Source: Synanceia verrucosa (Eukaryota > Chordata > Actinopteri > Perciformes > Synanceiidae). From it: DNA of 64,000 bases. The DNA lies in contig CM056566.1 of NCBI GenBank assembly GCA_029721515.1, positions 19,334,353-19,398,352 of the forward strand, in the 5' to 3' direction. A program made the translations under genes and the position numbers. How positions within the stretch are numbered: the stretch's first letter is position 1; each line of letters begins with the position of its first letter. Shown piece after piece: positions 23,023 through 35,645 of the stretch. The notes beneath the pieces were generated by a model. It had not been told where the DNA came from. It did no database searches and saw nothing but the letters and a program-made list of their open reading frames with translations.

Positions 23023-23624
23023 TAGAGCTGTGTGCTATTACAATATATATCGCAGTGTGGTATAAAAATGTCTACCGTACGATATAAGCCTCTGTTGTTT
23101 ATATCGTAATTTTAACATGTTGCTACTTGGTTAGCTTTGTTGCTACACAAACGTTAACGTTACTCCGGTTGTGGTTTAGCGTAAAACCAAACGTATCATG
23201 CGAGTTCAAAACATGTTCATTGTATAAAGTATAGTTTGAAGGCTACTGTAAGCACAGCAACGCTACTGCTTTGGGGTAGCATTTTTATGTCACCACCAAG
23301 GATTTGTTTGAAACAGTTGTGGCATGGGAGTAAACAGAAGTAAAGCAGCGTGGATGATGTTGTGTTGCGTGTGAATGATTCTTTATTACCAGCTAAACTG
23401 CATCGTAAAAGTACAGCACAAACATAGCTGGACTTCTGGTCGCTTTCAAAGTAAGCCTTCAGAATAAAAGCATATTTGGGATATAACACTGTTTACGCCA
23501 CAGAGGAGATGGAGAAGAGGAAAAACACATCAGGAAAAAAATGCTATATTGTATATATATTGTTAACGGGATATAAACTTGGCTATATCGGGAAACAGAA
23601 TTTTGTCCATATCGCACAGCTCCA
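23023..23624. mobile_element. hAT-type non-autonomous element with 8-bp target duplication
   Basis: The 602-bp element has inverted ends: TAGAGCTGTGTGCTAT at the left and the complement of TGGAGCTGTGCGATAT at the right (13 of 16 match). It is flanked by an 8-bp duplication with one mismatch, GTCTGCTT at 23015-23022 and GTCTGCAT at 23625-23632. Eight-base duplications and a GCTGTGCGATATGG-type terminus fit the hAT superfamily. It has no transposase ORF and depends on a source in trans. Confidence 0.8.
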
Positions 23625-26600
23625 GTCTGCATCTATCATTTATTGCCGGTTGTCCAGGACTGCCCTCTTTGCCCTCTAGGTGATTCTCTGCTGAGACATG
23701 CTCCTTTTCCCTCACTCGCACTCTCAGGTCTTCAATTATTCTACCTAGATGTGTGTGCACGCACTGTGTGTCAGCACATATCCACAGGAAAAGGTGAAGC
23801 CATAAGAGATCACTTTGGGTGGGAGATGCATGTCAGTGCCTGTAATTCTGAGAAAACTCCCCTTGAAGTGTTAATGGGAAGCCCTCCCTCCTTCGTGCTA
23901 ATCTTAAAGCAGTTCATGTTGGAAAGGTACATGTTGCATAATGCGATTACAACATTAATGAGATAGAATTTACTAGCACAACAAGCCTGCTACAGTACAT
24001 TTACTTAAGGACTCTAATTAAGTACAATTTTGAGGCACTTATACTTTAATCATGTAATTCTGATGATATGGTTGTTCTTTTACTACCCCTATACTTTAAA
24101 ATCAAAATGTATGGATACACTAAAGTATTTGACACTGTGGTTTTGCCATGCTGTGGTAAAGAACAATATGCAGGTTTGTTATCATTATTTGTAGTCATTT
24201 GTTACTACAAACATGAATAATGTCCTTGAAGTGCCACATGCAACAAAATGCAGAGCATTAGGTACTCAAAACAATACAATACTAGACAGTCATTTGAGAT
24301 TTTGTGTCAATCTCCACCATGAGCACTTTGTAAGACAAAAACCACTTTGACTTTAAAGTGCATTCATTGTCTTTTAAGTCTGACAGACACTGCAGCAGCT
24401 CCAATTGGCGACCTTTTTACTTTAAAACTACAAAGGCAACTTCATTTGGTTTGGATGACACACACGGCCACATGGACGCATAGCAACATCATGAGTTGAA
24501 AGGACCAGCTAACCCTAAAAGGTTTGAAGGGGATCTCTGGCTAAGCAAAAACCTTCTTCATTATTCAATTGCTTTTTGTCTGTTTGCCAGCTGTAAAGTG
24601 TTTGAAGTGGCCGAGCCTTGAGAGGAACCATTTATGCTGATAATGGTTTGAAGTACAGTAAGACCCCTCTCTTGGCTGTGGAAGCACAGTTAAGTTTTTG
24701 AGACACAGCTTCACTGTATACAATAACAAGGCAAATACATTAATGCTAAGCAACTCTGGAAAGACATTACTCATTCTGTGCCATGAGAGAACTCTGAAAG
24801 CATTGCTCGAAGGCAATACCCAAAGCCAACGCTCCAAACAGCTCGAGACAGGTAGTTTCTATGGCACTGGAGACAGAATCAACAACACAGTATTTAGATG
24901 ACAGCTGTTGGCACAAGATGTGTTTTGCTTTTTTTTCTCCCCGGAACAAGCTGCCATGAGCTCCTATAACTGTCTCTATACCAACTATAGAAATAACCTC
25001 TCTCGAGTTGCATCTAAGTCAGCTTACCTGCTGCTTTTCACCATGTGTTTTTAATTAAATCACTAAATCAAGTGTTCTTGAATGTGTTTGATGTGTTCTG
25101 CAGAAGCTCCCAATGCATGTGAGAGAGTCTTCCGCTGTTTATTAATGTCTTAACACAGCTTGGACCAAAAGTCCAAGGTTGTGTGCTCAGCTGGAGGTTA
25201 GAATTCATGACTTCTGGCCATCGTTCGCACAGTGTGTTGAACATAATCTGGCTTCTTCAAATGCTAAGGTTTTGTTTGTGGCCACACAGCTCTAACTGCT
25301 TCTAAATGGATTATCAGATTGGAAAGGTTTCCCCTGTGTGTCTTGAGTCATATGAAAACATACAGTACATAAAAGAACAAAAATGTGAAAATCTACAGTT
25401 AATTTTAGGCTTGATGGATAGCAATGTTGGCTCAATACACCACTTTAAGTGATATATCTCATGAAATATTGGATTTCTATGTGATCTGGCACAGACATGG
25501 TCCCAAGAGGTTGAAGCTGATCCTCCTTATCCATGTTTATTCCCTATCTTTTTCACTGTGAAGTTGACAAACCACTGAGCAACAACCACTTTATTATCAT
25601 TTATTTAATCCCTTGACCTTTTACCTTAAAGGGGATGGGCTGTTTTTTTCTTTTTTTTTACAAATTGGACCTTATTTCTGGGATAAAATACTGCCATTTA
25701 CTCACCCATTTCACTTTGGAGTCATTTGGAGTATTTCTGACTATATTGGATTTGATGATATTTAACAGGAGTGAATGGGGCACTGAAATGCAGTAAGTAA
25801 ATGACACAAGTTTGACCATTTCTCAAATGACAGACATTTAATAAGATAGGCTACACTTTTACTATTCTCATTTGAGTCAAGAGTTGTCCGTAACTTGAGG
25901 AAATTGCTACACATCTGTGGCGATGGACCTAATTTAAGATATCTGAACTCACCAATACTAAATTAGAATGATTCTAACTGCATTAATGGAAAAAAAAGTC
26001 ATTGAATATGAAAAAATAAAACATAAAAACATATATTTTAAGGTATACATCAACTAAAATGTATAGTGCAATGTAGAAACAACTCTCAATTTTACACCTG
26101 GTAAGTGTGCATCAAAATGTGCAAAACACACACACACACATACATAAACATTTGAGGTGTTTTTCAAGGTGTCATAGCATGTGTAAGGAGCTCTGGAGAT
26201 GGGGGTGCATTCCCTCTTGGGTCTGATTTACAGCCTCAGAGACCTGCTCCTGTTTTTATAGCGCTAATTACATATACACACACACACACACACACTTTCT
26301 CAAACACACATACACACACAGCCTCTGGCAGATAGATTAGGCAGCCGAAAAAACGCTTACTCAGCCTGAAAAGCCTTAATCAGAAGTGCTTCCTTACGAG
26401 TCTGGACTCAGCACTGGTGACAGCAGCAGAGCTCAGCTCTGTAATTCAGTCACCACTTTCGTGTTGAAATGTGTCAGACAATCTCAGGTCATTATGTGTG
26501 TGATGACTGTGCCAATAAATGTCTATACAGCGTTCACACTCCTCCTGGTATCGGTCACAGTCTTTATTTTTTTTGTTTGCCATCCTGCTTTGTGTCTGCT

Positions 26601-27059
26601 CCGAATTAACTTGTAAAATTGTTTTGTCTTTGTCTCTCCAACAAATGGTGAACATGCGTTGGTATAACAAGAAACACACTCAGTGTGATAGTAATTACAG
26701 CCATTGGAACTGTCCAGTCTAGAATTAGTGATGTGACACAGGATGCTTTGAGGACATGGAATGACTTTGAATTCCAGGATTTAACATGGCCTGTTATTAG
26801 ATAGATGCTGGCTTTTAGTGTGAGCTTGTGATTAGAGAATAGGTACATATACATGAGTGTACATAGATGGTGAGTTAGTGTGTTTTTGTGACCACATAAA
26901 AGACAGGACATACCTGACTCAGTGTACCATCACAGTATTGAATGCTACACCAAAAAGTAAAAACCAGGGAAAATACAGTAACAAAAGGTATGACTAGAAC
27001 AGGAAGTCTGTTTTTAAGGAGTCATGGGCAGAGTTCATGTCGAGATGCTGCTTGTTAAC

Positions 27060-27080
27060 TGTGTGTGTGTGTGTGTGTTT
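27060..27080 (+). promoter_or_regulatory. (TG)9-T3 tract at igfbp2 exon 2 splice acceptor
   Basis: (TG)9 at 27060-27077 followed by TTT and GTAG occupies the place of the usual pyrimidine tract. A TTAAC element at 27055-27059 could serve as branch point. UG tracts at acceptors are known binding sites for TDP-43, which represses the CFTR exon 9 acceptor in a comparable (TG)m(T)n setting. A regulatory effect here is inference. Confidence 0.5.
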
Positions 27081-27084
27081 GTAG

Positions 27085-27236
27085 AGGTGCATGGGACTGA
27101 GATTCCATTCACCAAGAGACCTGTCATGGATGCTCGGGTTTGGCAGGAGTCTGCCAGGATACAGCACCAGAATGAGCGCAGAACCAAGATGAAGACCAAT
27201 CAACTAGACGACCCTCAAACCCAGAAAGTCATACAG
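27085..27236 (+). CDS. igfbp2: igfbp2 exon 2 (linker domain)
   Basis: The 152-bp exon encodes the cysteine-free central linker, residues 121-171, rich in charged residues (for example NERRTKMKTNQLDDPQTQK). Linkers of this type carry protease sites and matrix-binding segments. The acceptor is unusual: it is preceded by (TG)9 and only three T residues instead of a pyrimidine tract. The donor is GTAATT. Its length is not a multiple of three, so skipping would shift the frame. Confidence 0.93.
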
Positions 27237-30200
27237 GTAATTAAGCTTGCCGTAAGCTGTCCATTATTTATCTGTAATTTTACATTAACATAGTGCACCA
27301 TTTTCTCCTTAAACATTTATTCTTTTTTCTCCACAACATGCATGCCGGGTTATGTAGGCTATTTTTTTTCCTCACAGTAGTATGGCCTTGTGCAGTGATA
27401 TTTCTGCCTGTCTATCAAAAGCAAGTTTGATAAATGGTCAGCAATGTGTGAGCAACTTTGTCTGGTACAGTGGTGCCCTCCTCTGGGCACTCTTTCTTTT
27501 AAAACAAGTATATGCATGTACACAGACACACTTACAGTCCTTGCCTTGAGTTTAAACACAACAACCTCATGCCTAATCACAAATCTTAGCCTAACTTAAC
27601 CCTCACTTTCACTATCAACTGAGATTAAACTGATTTTTGTCTCCACAATGTGATTAAAACATGTGTCCTTTAAAAAAATAAATTAGTCAAATAACAACCA
27701 TATAATTTAGCAATCAATTAGTGGATTTAATCAACAGGTCTGAAAAAGAGAGGTTTCCCACAAATCATCAGATGTGCTCAGAAGTTTCTTGGAAAAAAGT
27801 CATTCAGCAAGAAAAAAAACAGTAAAATCACTCATCAACTCATGAATACAACCAAGCTGTTGCCTGATCAATGAAGAGGGGTCATCCCTGTACATGCACA
27901 TATTATTTATTTCATAGTCGTCTACAACAACAGACTGCAACAAAGTAGATAAGGTAGTAGAAATGTCGAAATGCTGTGGTGGTTGGCTTACAGGCATACT
28001 GTATATCTTTCTCAGCAAATGCAGGCCTCATGTTTGAAGCAATAGCTCTGTGCATTTTCTGGATGCATTTTTAATGGTGTATAAAGTAAATAAAAGAAAA
28101 ATCAGTTAAGTTGAGAAAAAAAAGTTCAATAATTGCCCATAATGAGCATTTTCATAATGCTCCCGCCCTCCATTCTTTGACAATCACTTAACATTTTATG
28201 GTCTCAAACGCAGCTCCATGAAAAAATAAAAACAGTTCCTGGAAAATGCTAACTAGGGTGGTGTACAAGCACAGATATTCTTTCTGTTTCATGCAAATGA
28301 GCATGGGCCCCAGGGGCTACGCATGTGGAGGCCCATATATGTCTCAACATGGCAAACAATTATGTGCATTTGCTCATTTTCTCCCTCACTTAACTCACTT
28401 GCTTGCAGCAAAACAAAACATAATAAGAAAAAAAAATATCATAAGCGGGTGGGTGTAAAACAATTGTTAAGTAAACAAGAAACAAGAGAATGCAGTAAAA
28501 AGAGCCGTGCAGCTGGGCAGGGGGAGGGACTCCAGACAGCTGGTGTCAAGCATGGATGCACTTTGTTGTGGTTGTTCTTGTGAGGTCAAATACTGTACAC
28601 AAATACACACTTAGCTGTCAGTTGGGATTGTGCTAGTGTTATTACCATCATTTCTCAAATATAAACACAGTTCTTTAATTTGGAAAAAATGTCTTCTTTG
28701 CATCGCATTCATGGTTTGGATTTCATACAAAGACACTGTAATATTTTAATACTGAACTTAATCTTTTTTTGTTTGATTTGTATTGCAATCAGGTTAGACA
28801 TTTTACTTTCAACTTTGCTCATGGAAAGAAAGTGAGCCTAGTTCTAACTTGATCGTGAGTTTTGTCTTCTTCAATACGGCATGATGTTGATTTAGGAAAT
28901 AATGGTCCCATTTACTCAAATAGATCATAAAAAGGGGATGCTTTAGAGCCAGACTACCTTGTGAATAGCATAATTTAATCTGGAAGTTGTCTGTTGGGTG
29001 GGAACTCCAGGTTTCAAAACATCAGTCCACAAAGCAATGGGTGATGTCACAGTGATACGGGGTCAGGCCTATGTTCCAACAGCCCAATGGTCCCACAGCC
29101 CTATGATCTCTCATTTCTAAGATTTTTTTTTTTTTTTTTTTTTGCTGGAATTTTTTTAAATTAGGCCCTATGTTTATTCAGCCCTATGTTTCTTCGGCCC
29201 TATAGGTTAGGGTTAGTAGTCAACTGCTACTGGATATTGGAAAGAAAAAAAATAGAAATGAGGGAACATAGGGTTGTGGGAACATATGGCTGATGAAGCA
29301 TAGGGCTGAGGGAACATAAGGTGGGAACATAGGCATACTGGTGATACGCACATCTTATATTATATACAGATTGTGATTTTATCACTATTTTTGTCTCGCA
29401 AAATCTAATCTAAAACACCACACACTATGGCATTAATACTGGACACTGTGAAGGTGCAATCAGACCTGACAAACTTTACTTGGCAAACCGTAAGTGTTCA
29501 AACTCAGTAAAAGACAAATACAAGTATGAATCATGTGTATGTTCCCATTAAATGGAATTGGCTAATTCACACTGCTGCTTCAGCTACTAGTTTAAACATT
29601 GCTTAAATGCATTGCTACTTAGAACGAGACCTGTGTGAGGGGATCTTTACAAAACCTCTATGGAGAGAAGGAATGAAAAATACTGTATATATGGTGCTCA
29701 AAGACAGAGAGAAACAAGGAATCAAAGGGTGTAAGAGAAAGAAAGAAAGAAAGGGCACTTTTCATCCATATGTTCAGATGTCTGATAAGGTTCATGGCAG
29801 GCTGTACCTCCTCTTGCACTTCTCTCTCATCTTCGGCCAGCTAATCATAAGACTGGACCCCTTTGATCCCACTGGCAGCCTGATACACTCTGTGTGTTAA
29901 AGTAAAGAGTGTGTGTATGTGTGTGCATGTACACGTGAATGCTAAGTTTGTATGTGTGTATATGTGCATGTCCACGTGGATACTGAGCATGGTAAGTGTG
30001 TGTGTGTGTGTGTGCGCACTGTGTATATGAACAGTGTCTGCATGTGTGTGTGGCCGTGGCCACCTGCTGAGTCTGAGCAGTCTAGCCACTCATGTTCCAC
30101 TCCACCACACTCACATCAATAATCCTGACTGAACTTTCTGCTTGTCTAACTGCACCCCGTAAAAATGTTAGCTATAAATGTGTGTATTTGAGACATTTTT

Positions 30201-30410
30201 ACAAGAGGTACAGAAGTATTTCATTTCTCCATTCTTTTTCTTGGACAGAGCACATTGCTTTACCTCAAACTGTAGTCAAACTTTGTCTCTGTTCTCTGAT
30301 GAATCTATTTAACGTAGTTTTCTATTATAAATATCTGGTTCAAGTACTATATAGTTATTGCCATCATTTTTGATTAGTGCTAATCTTTTTCCGCTTGCTC
30401 GTCCTTTCAG
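27237..30410 (+). other. igfbp2 intron 2
   Basis: No coding exon is recognised. It contains a foldback repeat (29068-29335) and a mixed GT/CA microsatellite region (about 29905-30055). Confidence 0.7.
29068..29335. repeat. Imperfect foldback repeat around a poly-T core
   Basis: The left arm contains GGTCCCACAGCCCTATGATC and CTCATTTCT. The right arm contains AGAAATGAGGGAACATAGGG and TTGTGGGAACAT, the reverse complement in the same order. Between them are a run of about 20 T and several copies of GGCCCTATGTTT. The motif GGGAACATAGG recurs at the right edge. It is likely a small foldback element. Confidence 0.6.
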
Positions 30411-30551
30411 AGCGCTTGTCAGCAGGAGCTGGACAAGGTCTTAGAAGAGATCTCCAAAATGACCTCTGAGGATAACAGAGGCCCGATGGAGAACCTTTAT
30501 GGGCTCAAATTTCCAAACTGTGACAGACATGGACAGTACAACCTCAAACAG
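30411..30551 (+). CDS. igfbp2: igfbp2 exon 3 (start of thyroglobulin type-1 domain)
   Basis: The 141-bp exon encodes residues 172-218, in frame at both ends. It carries the first two C-domain cysteines (174 and 208) and the conserved PNCDRHGQYNLKQ run that leads into the thyroglobulin-type domain. The acceptor is CCTTTCAG and the donor GTGAGC. Confidence 0.96.
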
Positions 30552-30865
30552 GTGAGCCTGCCATGGACAGAGCACTATTTTCATGTTGTTTCACTGCTCG
30601 TAGACTTTGTAGCAGAGTGAATTTACACTACAGGGACCCCATTGAGGACAAACCTATGCAGATTTATCTCAATCACATGTGAACAACCCGTTTTTGAAAA
30701 TAGTTCTGGAAACTATTTCAGGCAAAGGATAACAAGGGAGACCTACAATGATGTACGAATAGCACTACACATTGACACCATTTGAGGACATGGTTTTGAA
30801 GAAATAGATCCATGAAATTTAATGACGAAGAAGTCAGTTTGCACAATCCACATCATCTAAGCCCT

Positions 30866-31350
30866 CCATATATATTGTACATTATGACCATTGACAGGTG
30901 AAGTTTATATCTTAGTCATGGCACTTGGGATAGATAAGGCAACAAATTAACATTTTGTCCTCAGAGTTGATGTCATTGATGTTAGAAAGAAAAATGAACA
31001 AGTTTAAGGATGTGAGTGAGTTTAATAAGAAGAACCAAACAGTGATGTCTAAAGGACTGGGTTAGAGCATTTCCAGAACTGCAGCTCTGGTGGGCTGTTC
31101 CTGGTCTACAGTGGTGAAGATCTATCAAAAGTGGTCCAAGGAAGGACCAGTGGTGAACCAGAGACAGGGTCATGAGAGGACAAGGATCACTGATGCAGGT
31201 GGGGAGTGAAGACTGGTCCTATGGTCTGATCCAACAGACCAGAGAAGTTAATGCTGCTGAAGATAGAAAGGAGTCAGATACCACAGCACAGCTTCAGAGG
31301 TCAGAGGTCAGGGCTGTTCTGGTAGCAAAAGAGGGGTCATAATGTTATGC
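30866..31350 (+). mobile_element. Internally deleted Tc1-like transposon
   Basis: The left end contains CATTATGACCATTGACAGGT and the right end GGTCATAATGTTATGC, which are inverted terminal motifs of a common fish Tc1-like family. Between them, the first part of a transposase reading frame is recognisable, with a degraded helix-turn-helix region such as SISRTAALVGCSWSTVV and YQKWSKEGPVVNQRQGH. The sequence then jumps to the extreme 3' part (CAGATACCACAGCACA). The centre with the catalytic residues is missing, and stops interrupt the rest, so the copy is dead. Confidence 0.8.
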
Positions 31351-32244
31351 TTTATTAGTGCAAGCATATTGATTCACAAGTAATGCCGAGCCAAAGTGCG
31401 AGTTCCGTCTTTATCAACATGTATCAATTAGTGTGCAAGTTGGTCAACCTTTGGTGAGCACAAATGAAACGCCAGACCTGGAGTTGTAGTTACAACAACG
31501 ATGGTGTTCCTTCACAGTTATAGAGTATAAGAGTGGAACCACATATTAATGCACATTCAAATGGATCAGGACATGCCCGTTATGTTATTTTCAAATGCAT
31601 AGAATACATTTTATAGGCTCCTAGTGCAGTTAGCTGTTTTTAATAGGGTGAGGGTTGTTAGACTGTGTTTTGTACCACTCTCCTTATCATTCATTCCTTT
31701 TGACTCATATAATAGTTCTTTGAACATTGACTCTTCAGTGATGTCAAGTTAATCCAGAAATGTATGGCAGAAAAGGTCTGCTCTCCCTGGATGGAAACTC
31801 CTAAGAATGTCACAAATGGCCACACCTCAGTCAGTGATGTCACAGCAGGTGTTTTCCATCCACCATCCACCTGCGATGTCACTTGTTAAGGTCTGTTGAC
31901 ATGTTTGAGAGTTTCAACCCATACCGCTCTGTGGGATTCACTGGCAACTCGCCGTTTCATGGTGAACACCAACACAAAAGCGAAACAGTGGTTGCAGATG
32001 TCATGAGGTTTTCAAAGTAGTGCCAGCAGCGGTTGTATCGTCATGACCACTGGCTTTGATGATGCAACTGGTTGTGATCACTATGTGTGCCACCACACAC
32101 GTGTAACATGTTTTAGTTTGGTCCAAATTGATGACCGGCTTGCTATCCCTTTACCTTTTTAGAATCCTGCTCACACACACTCATGCTGTATCATTTCATT
32201 TAATTCTCCCTTGGATTTCCCCTCTTTTCTCTTTCATACTCTGA

Positions 32245-32276
<32 letters not shown>
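32245..32276. repeat. CA microsatellite
   Basis: A run of about 16 CA units lies in igfbp2 intron 3. A second run of about 12 units is at 32418-32442. Confidence 0.9.
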
Positions 32277-32277
<1 letters not shown>

Positions 32278-33371
32278 CTCTCTTGTATCAGCTTGGCAAA
32301 TTCACCCTGGAAAAGAAATACAACCTCCCCCTCACTCCCACCTGCAGCCACTCTCCACAGAACTACCCCTTCCTTTTTTTTTCAAACTCACCCACACCCT
32401 CCTCTTCCTTAACTCTGACACACACACACACACACACACACAAATGTGCATGGAGATGTTGTCATCATGAATGAGGCAACAGCTTCTGAGCTCAAGGTTA
32501 CAAGGCAATAAAAGTGTTTGGCGTACTTCATGGGAAGACTTTTGTTAAGCCGAGGAACGAAACGCGTTTCCGACTGGGGGCTTGAATTTGAATTCTGCTC
32601 ATCCATAGAAATCAGACAGAGGAGGACAAACAAGGTCACATATCCAGTGTTTTCTTGCGAGGATAGTAGAGCAGAAAAGAAGATTTGAATAGGCGTCACG
32701 GTTTCCTAAAGCAGGGCTCTCAGCCACTCGGCCAATTTTCATTACTGGTCACAAACAACAGCATTGTTTCGGACCAGAGTCCCCGGTTCCCAGGGAGGAA
32801 CACTGTACCTCCTCAACACTCAGCTCCCTTTTGGAGTTGTCCCTCCTTGTCGCGGGGTAATTACTGTAACTGTCACTTTTTTTGTTCTTTCTCATCGAAG
32901 GAAGAAAATGGAAAGTCTTTTCTTTCCCTCCAGCTCTTCATTCTTTTAGGCCGTCCCCTCCACGGCCGCCCCGCGTGCGCGGCGTAAACTATGTCCACTT
33001 CAATTATGACCTCATTTCTGAGTAGAAGGGGGGGCTCTGCAGGGGGGGTGGGGGTCTGGTCTGCTGGCATGCCGCTGTGTGTGTCTGTGATGGCATGTGT
33101 TTCTCTGGATGGGTTGTGAGTAGGGGGCATGACCTGAGGATGGGCTGTTATTGGGTGAGTGTGGTCCCACCCAAACCATGGCCCTCAGTCTCATCCAATG
33201 GTCCCCCGCCACCACGAGATCCACAAATACACACACACACATCTGAAGCAACAGTACGCCATGCTTCATTAATGCATCCCCCTACTCCCCACTGTGCATC
33301 TTTTCCCCCCTCCCTCTTTTTTCCAATGTTTTCCAACTTGTCTAGTTTGTGTTTTTCTTCTTTCTCCCCAG

Positions 33372-33527
33372 TGCAACATGTCCACCCACGGCCAGCGGGG
33401 AGAGTGCTGGTGTGTTAACCCCTTAACTGGGATCCAGATTCCTGCAACACCCAAAGTCAGAGGGGATCCCAACTGTCACCGGTTTCTGGAGGAGCTCAGG
33501 GCGATGCCCACTGCAGCATCTCATTAA
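33372..33527 (+). CDS. igfbp2: igfbp2 exon 4 (thyroglobulin type-1 domain, C-terminus)
   Basis: This exon encodes residues 219-269 and TAA. It has the thyroglobulin hallmark CWCV (230-233) and an RGD triplet (248-250) in the position known from IGFBP2, where it can engage integrins (alpha5beta1 in mammals). The acceptor is TTTCTCCCCAG. Confidence 0.96.
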   Translation, partial: CNMSTHGQRGECWCVNPLTGIQIPATPKVRGDPNCHRFLEELRAMPTAASH

Positions 33528-33870
33528 CTCCTATGACAGGGTTGGGGTTTCTTGAAAATCCCAAATCTGGGAGGATTTGTCAAGAATTCTTGAAGATACT
33601 GTATCTTAAAGGCATTGTCTCTTTAATTTACACTACGTTTATACTACCGAATGAATACAATAGGCATTATTCTATTTTAAATATTTTAAAAATAACACAC
33701 TTAGTAAATCTTACAACATAACTATTTTTAGCTGTGGGATAAATACACATTTATTGTGCTACTCTGTATTTATGGATCCATAGCAGCAGGGTAGTTCATG
33801 TGGGTTTGACTCAAGCTACAGTGCTTGTTCCCATTGTAATAAAGAAGCATGCCACCCAGTCATTTATAGA
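33528..33870 (+). other. igfbp2 3' UTR with AATAAA
   Basis: A polyadenylation signal AATAAA lies at 33838-33843, about 310 nt after the stop, and is the first such signal. The exact cleavage site is not visible. Confidence 0.55.
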
Positions 33871-34827
33871 GGAAAATGTTTAGCAGATCTTGGATATTTG
33901 CCTGTGGGATCTTTTCATTGTTTCTTTTGGTGATCTCATTGGATTTTTTGCCAATAAAATATCCATATAGAATATTACCAGCCTTACCCGTTGCAGCTGA
34001 ATTAATTGTGGTTTTTTGGCCAATTCAGGGCAGAAAAATAAGCTTGAAAAACAATATCTGGCAAATTATTACCCCATTTCAGCAAACACAGAGCAAAATG
34101 AGCATTCTTTTACCCACTGACTAACGAAGTCCAATATTCAACCTTATAGTGGGTTTAGTGGGTACAGTGGGTCGGTTAATGAGAGTAGTGAAACTGCACT
34201 GAAGCAGTAAATTAAGGAAAGCTGAGGAGAACTGCAGTTGGGTGATAATTGTCTGTGGGTTTGTTTAGTGTTTAGTCAGCTGAGCTATTGTTAGCATAAA
34301 TAGCTTGATTAATATTGAAAGTTAAACCTTTTATTTGCATTCAAATGACTTCTAGTCTATTTCGATAATTGTAATGATTTTGTATTTTTTAAGTACAACA
34401 TCTCTCCAGTACCACATATGAATTTGCTTATGGTGAAATTTAATTTTGTGTTTATCCAAGTCCTGCTGTTTCCTCAAATAATTAATAAAATATATTGGTG
34501 AATACTTGAATTTCAGATATTTAATTTCTCAAAAAAGAATTACTGTGTGTTGTATTTCACAGTGTTATGCTATGCTATGCAAATGAATTTGACAAGCTTG
34601 AGCTCATGTTAAAGATTTCCAGGTGTTTCTTGAAATTTTGCACATGCAGTCCAGATTTAATTTCAATGCCAACACATTATGTAACCTTATTTCCATGAGT
34701 AAACACTTTGCAAGCTGGTTAATTAAAAGTTTTATCACTGTCATCCTTTACACTGATTACATCTTGTGAAATCCCCCATTGCAACAGCATGAATTAATTT
34801 AATTTAACTTTGCGCTGACAATTTTAG

Positions 34828-34890
34828 ATAGATAGATAGATAGATAGACAGACAGATACTTTATTCATCTCCCAGAGAAATTCACAATTT
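34828..34890 (+). repeat. GATA microsatellite with LINE/SINE 3'-tail-like sequence
   Basis: GATA/GACA repeats are joined to ACTTTATTCATCTCCCAGAG and AAATTCAC, the typical junction between a teleost retroposon 3' tail and its microsatellite. Confidence 0.55.
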
Positions 34891-35645
34891 TTCCTCAAGA
34901 TGTAAAATCTGACACCCTTTATGTGCTTGCATGAATCCACACCCATCAGTTTGGTTAGCTGCAGAGCTGTTGTTGTTGTTGTTTGTAAGCAGTTTTCCTG
35001 TCAACACTTGTCAACTCCAAAAAAGTGTCACTTGAGAAAAATGGCACTTATGGTAATGATGCTGGAAACTGCTGTGCGTGTGTGTTTGTGCGTGTGTGTA
35101 CCCATGTGTTGCTGGGGTTACTAATGATGTGTTGACAAGAGGAGGGATGAGGATGGAGGGCTGACAGTGACAAATGTGATATTAAGTGGGTAAAGGTGTC
35201 TAAGAATAAACCAACCGAAGTACACAAATGCGCGCACACACACACACACTTACACACACACATTTGTGCAGCAAATCATGATGGCTAACCAACAGAGGGA
35301 TGTAGAGGTCCTATTTGATTCTGAATGCCCCTGACAAAACTGGGTACTGGGGCCGCTGTGACAATGTGTCAAACTTCATGGAGTATTATCTCTCTTCAAC
35401 ATGCTGCGCTGGAACAATCCACCGTTATTGTCCATTAGACAGCCGAGCCGTCATCCTGAGTGATGGATTACAAGGAATGTTTTTTCATCGCTTTTTCTGC
35501 TGTGATCTCAGTATCAACAATACAGTAACCTCCCCAGATATTTGTTGTTATCATTTTTGGCTCCTCTAGTCATTCAGGCTCTCCACACTGAATTGACCTT
35601 CCTAGATGCTTGGTAAAAAGATGATGCAAAAATGCATGCCATATT

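Larger units (their letters stand above)
20436..27084 (+). other. igfbp2 intron 1
   Basis: The 6.6-kb intron has no recognised coding exon. It contains a hAT-type element (23023-23624), a LINE-tail-like snippet on the opposite strand (22570-22612), and CA microsatellites (26126-26140 and 26274-26320). Confidence 0.7.
30552..33371 (+). other. igfbp2 intron 3
   Basis: No further exon is seen. It contains a deleted Tc1-like transposon (30866-31350), a CA run (32245-32276) and another (32418-32442). Confidence 0.7.

Noticed and set aside
29206..29218. Telomere-like GGTTAGGGTTAG
   Set aside because: Only two units, within a foldback repeat of unrelated design; no interstitial telomere array.
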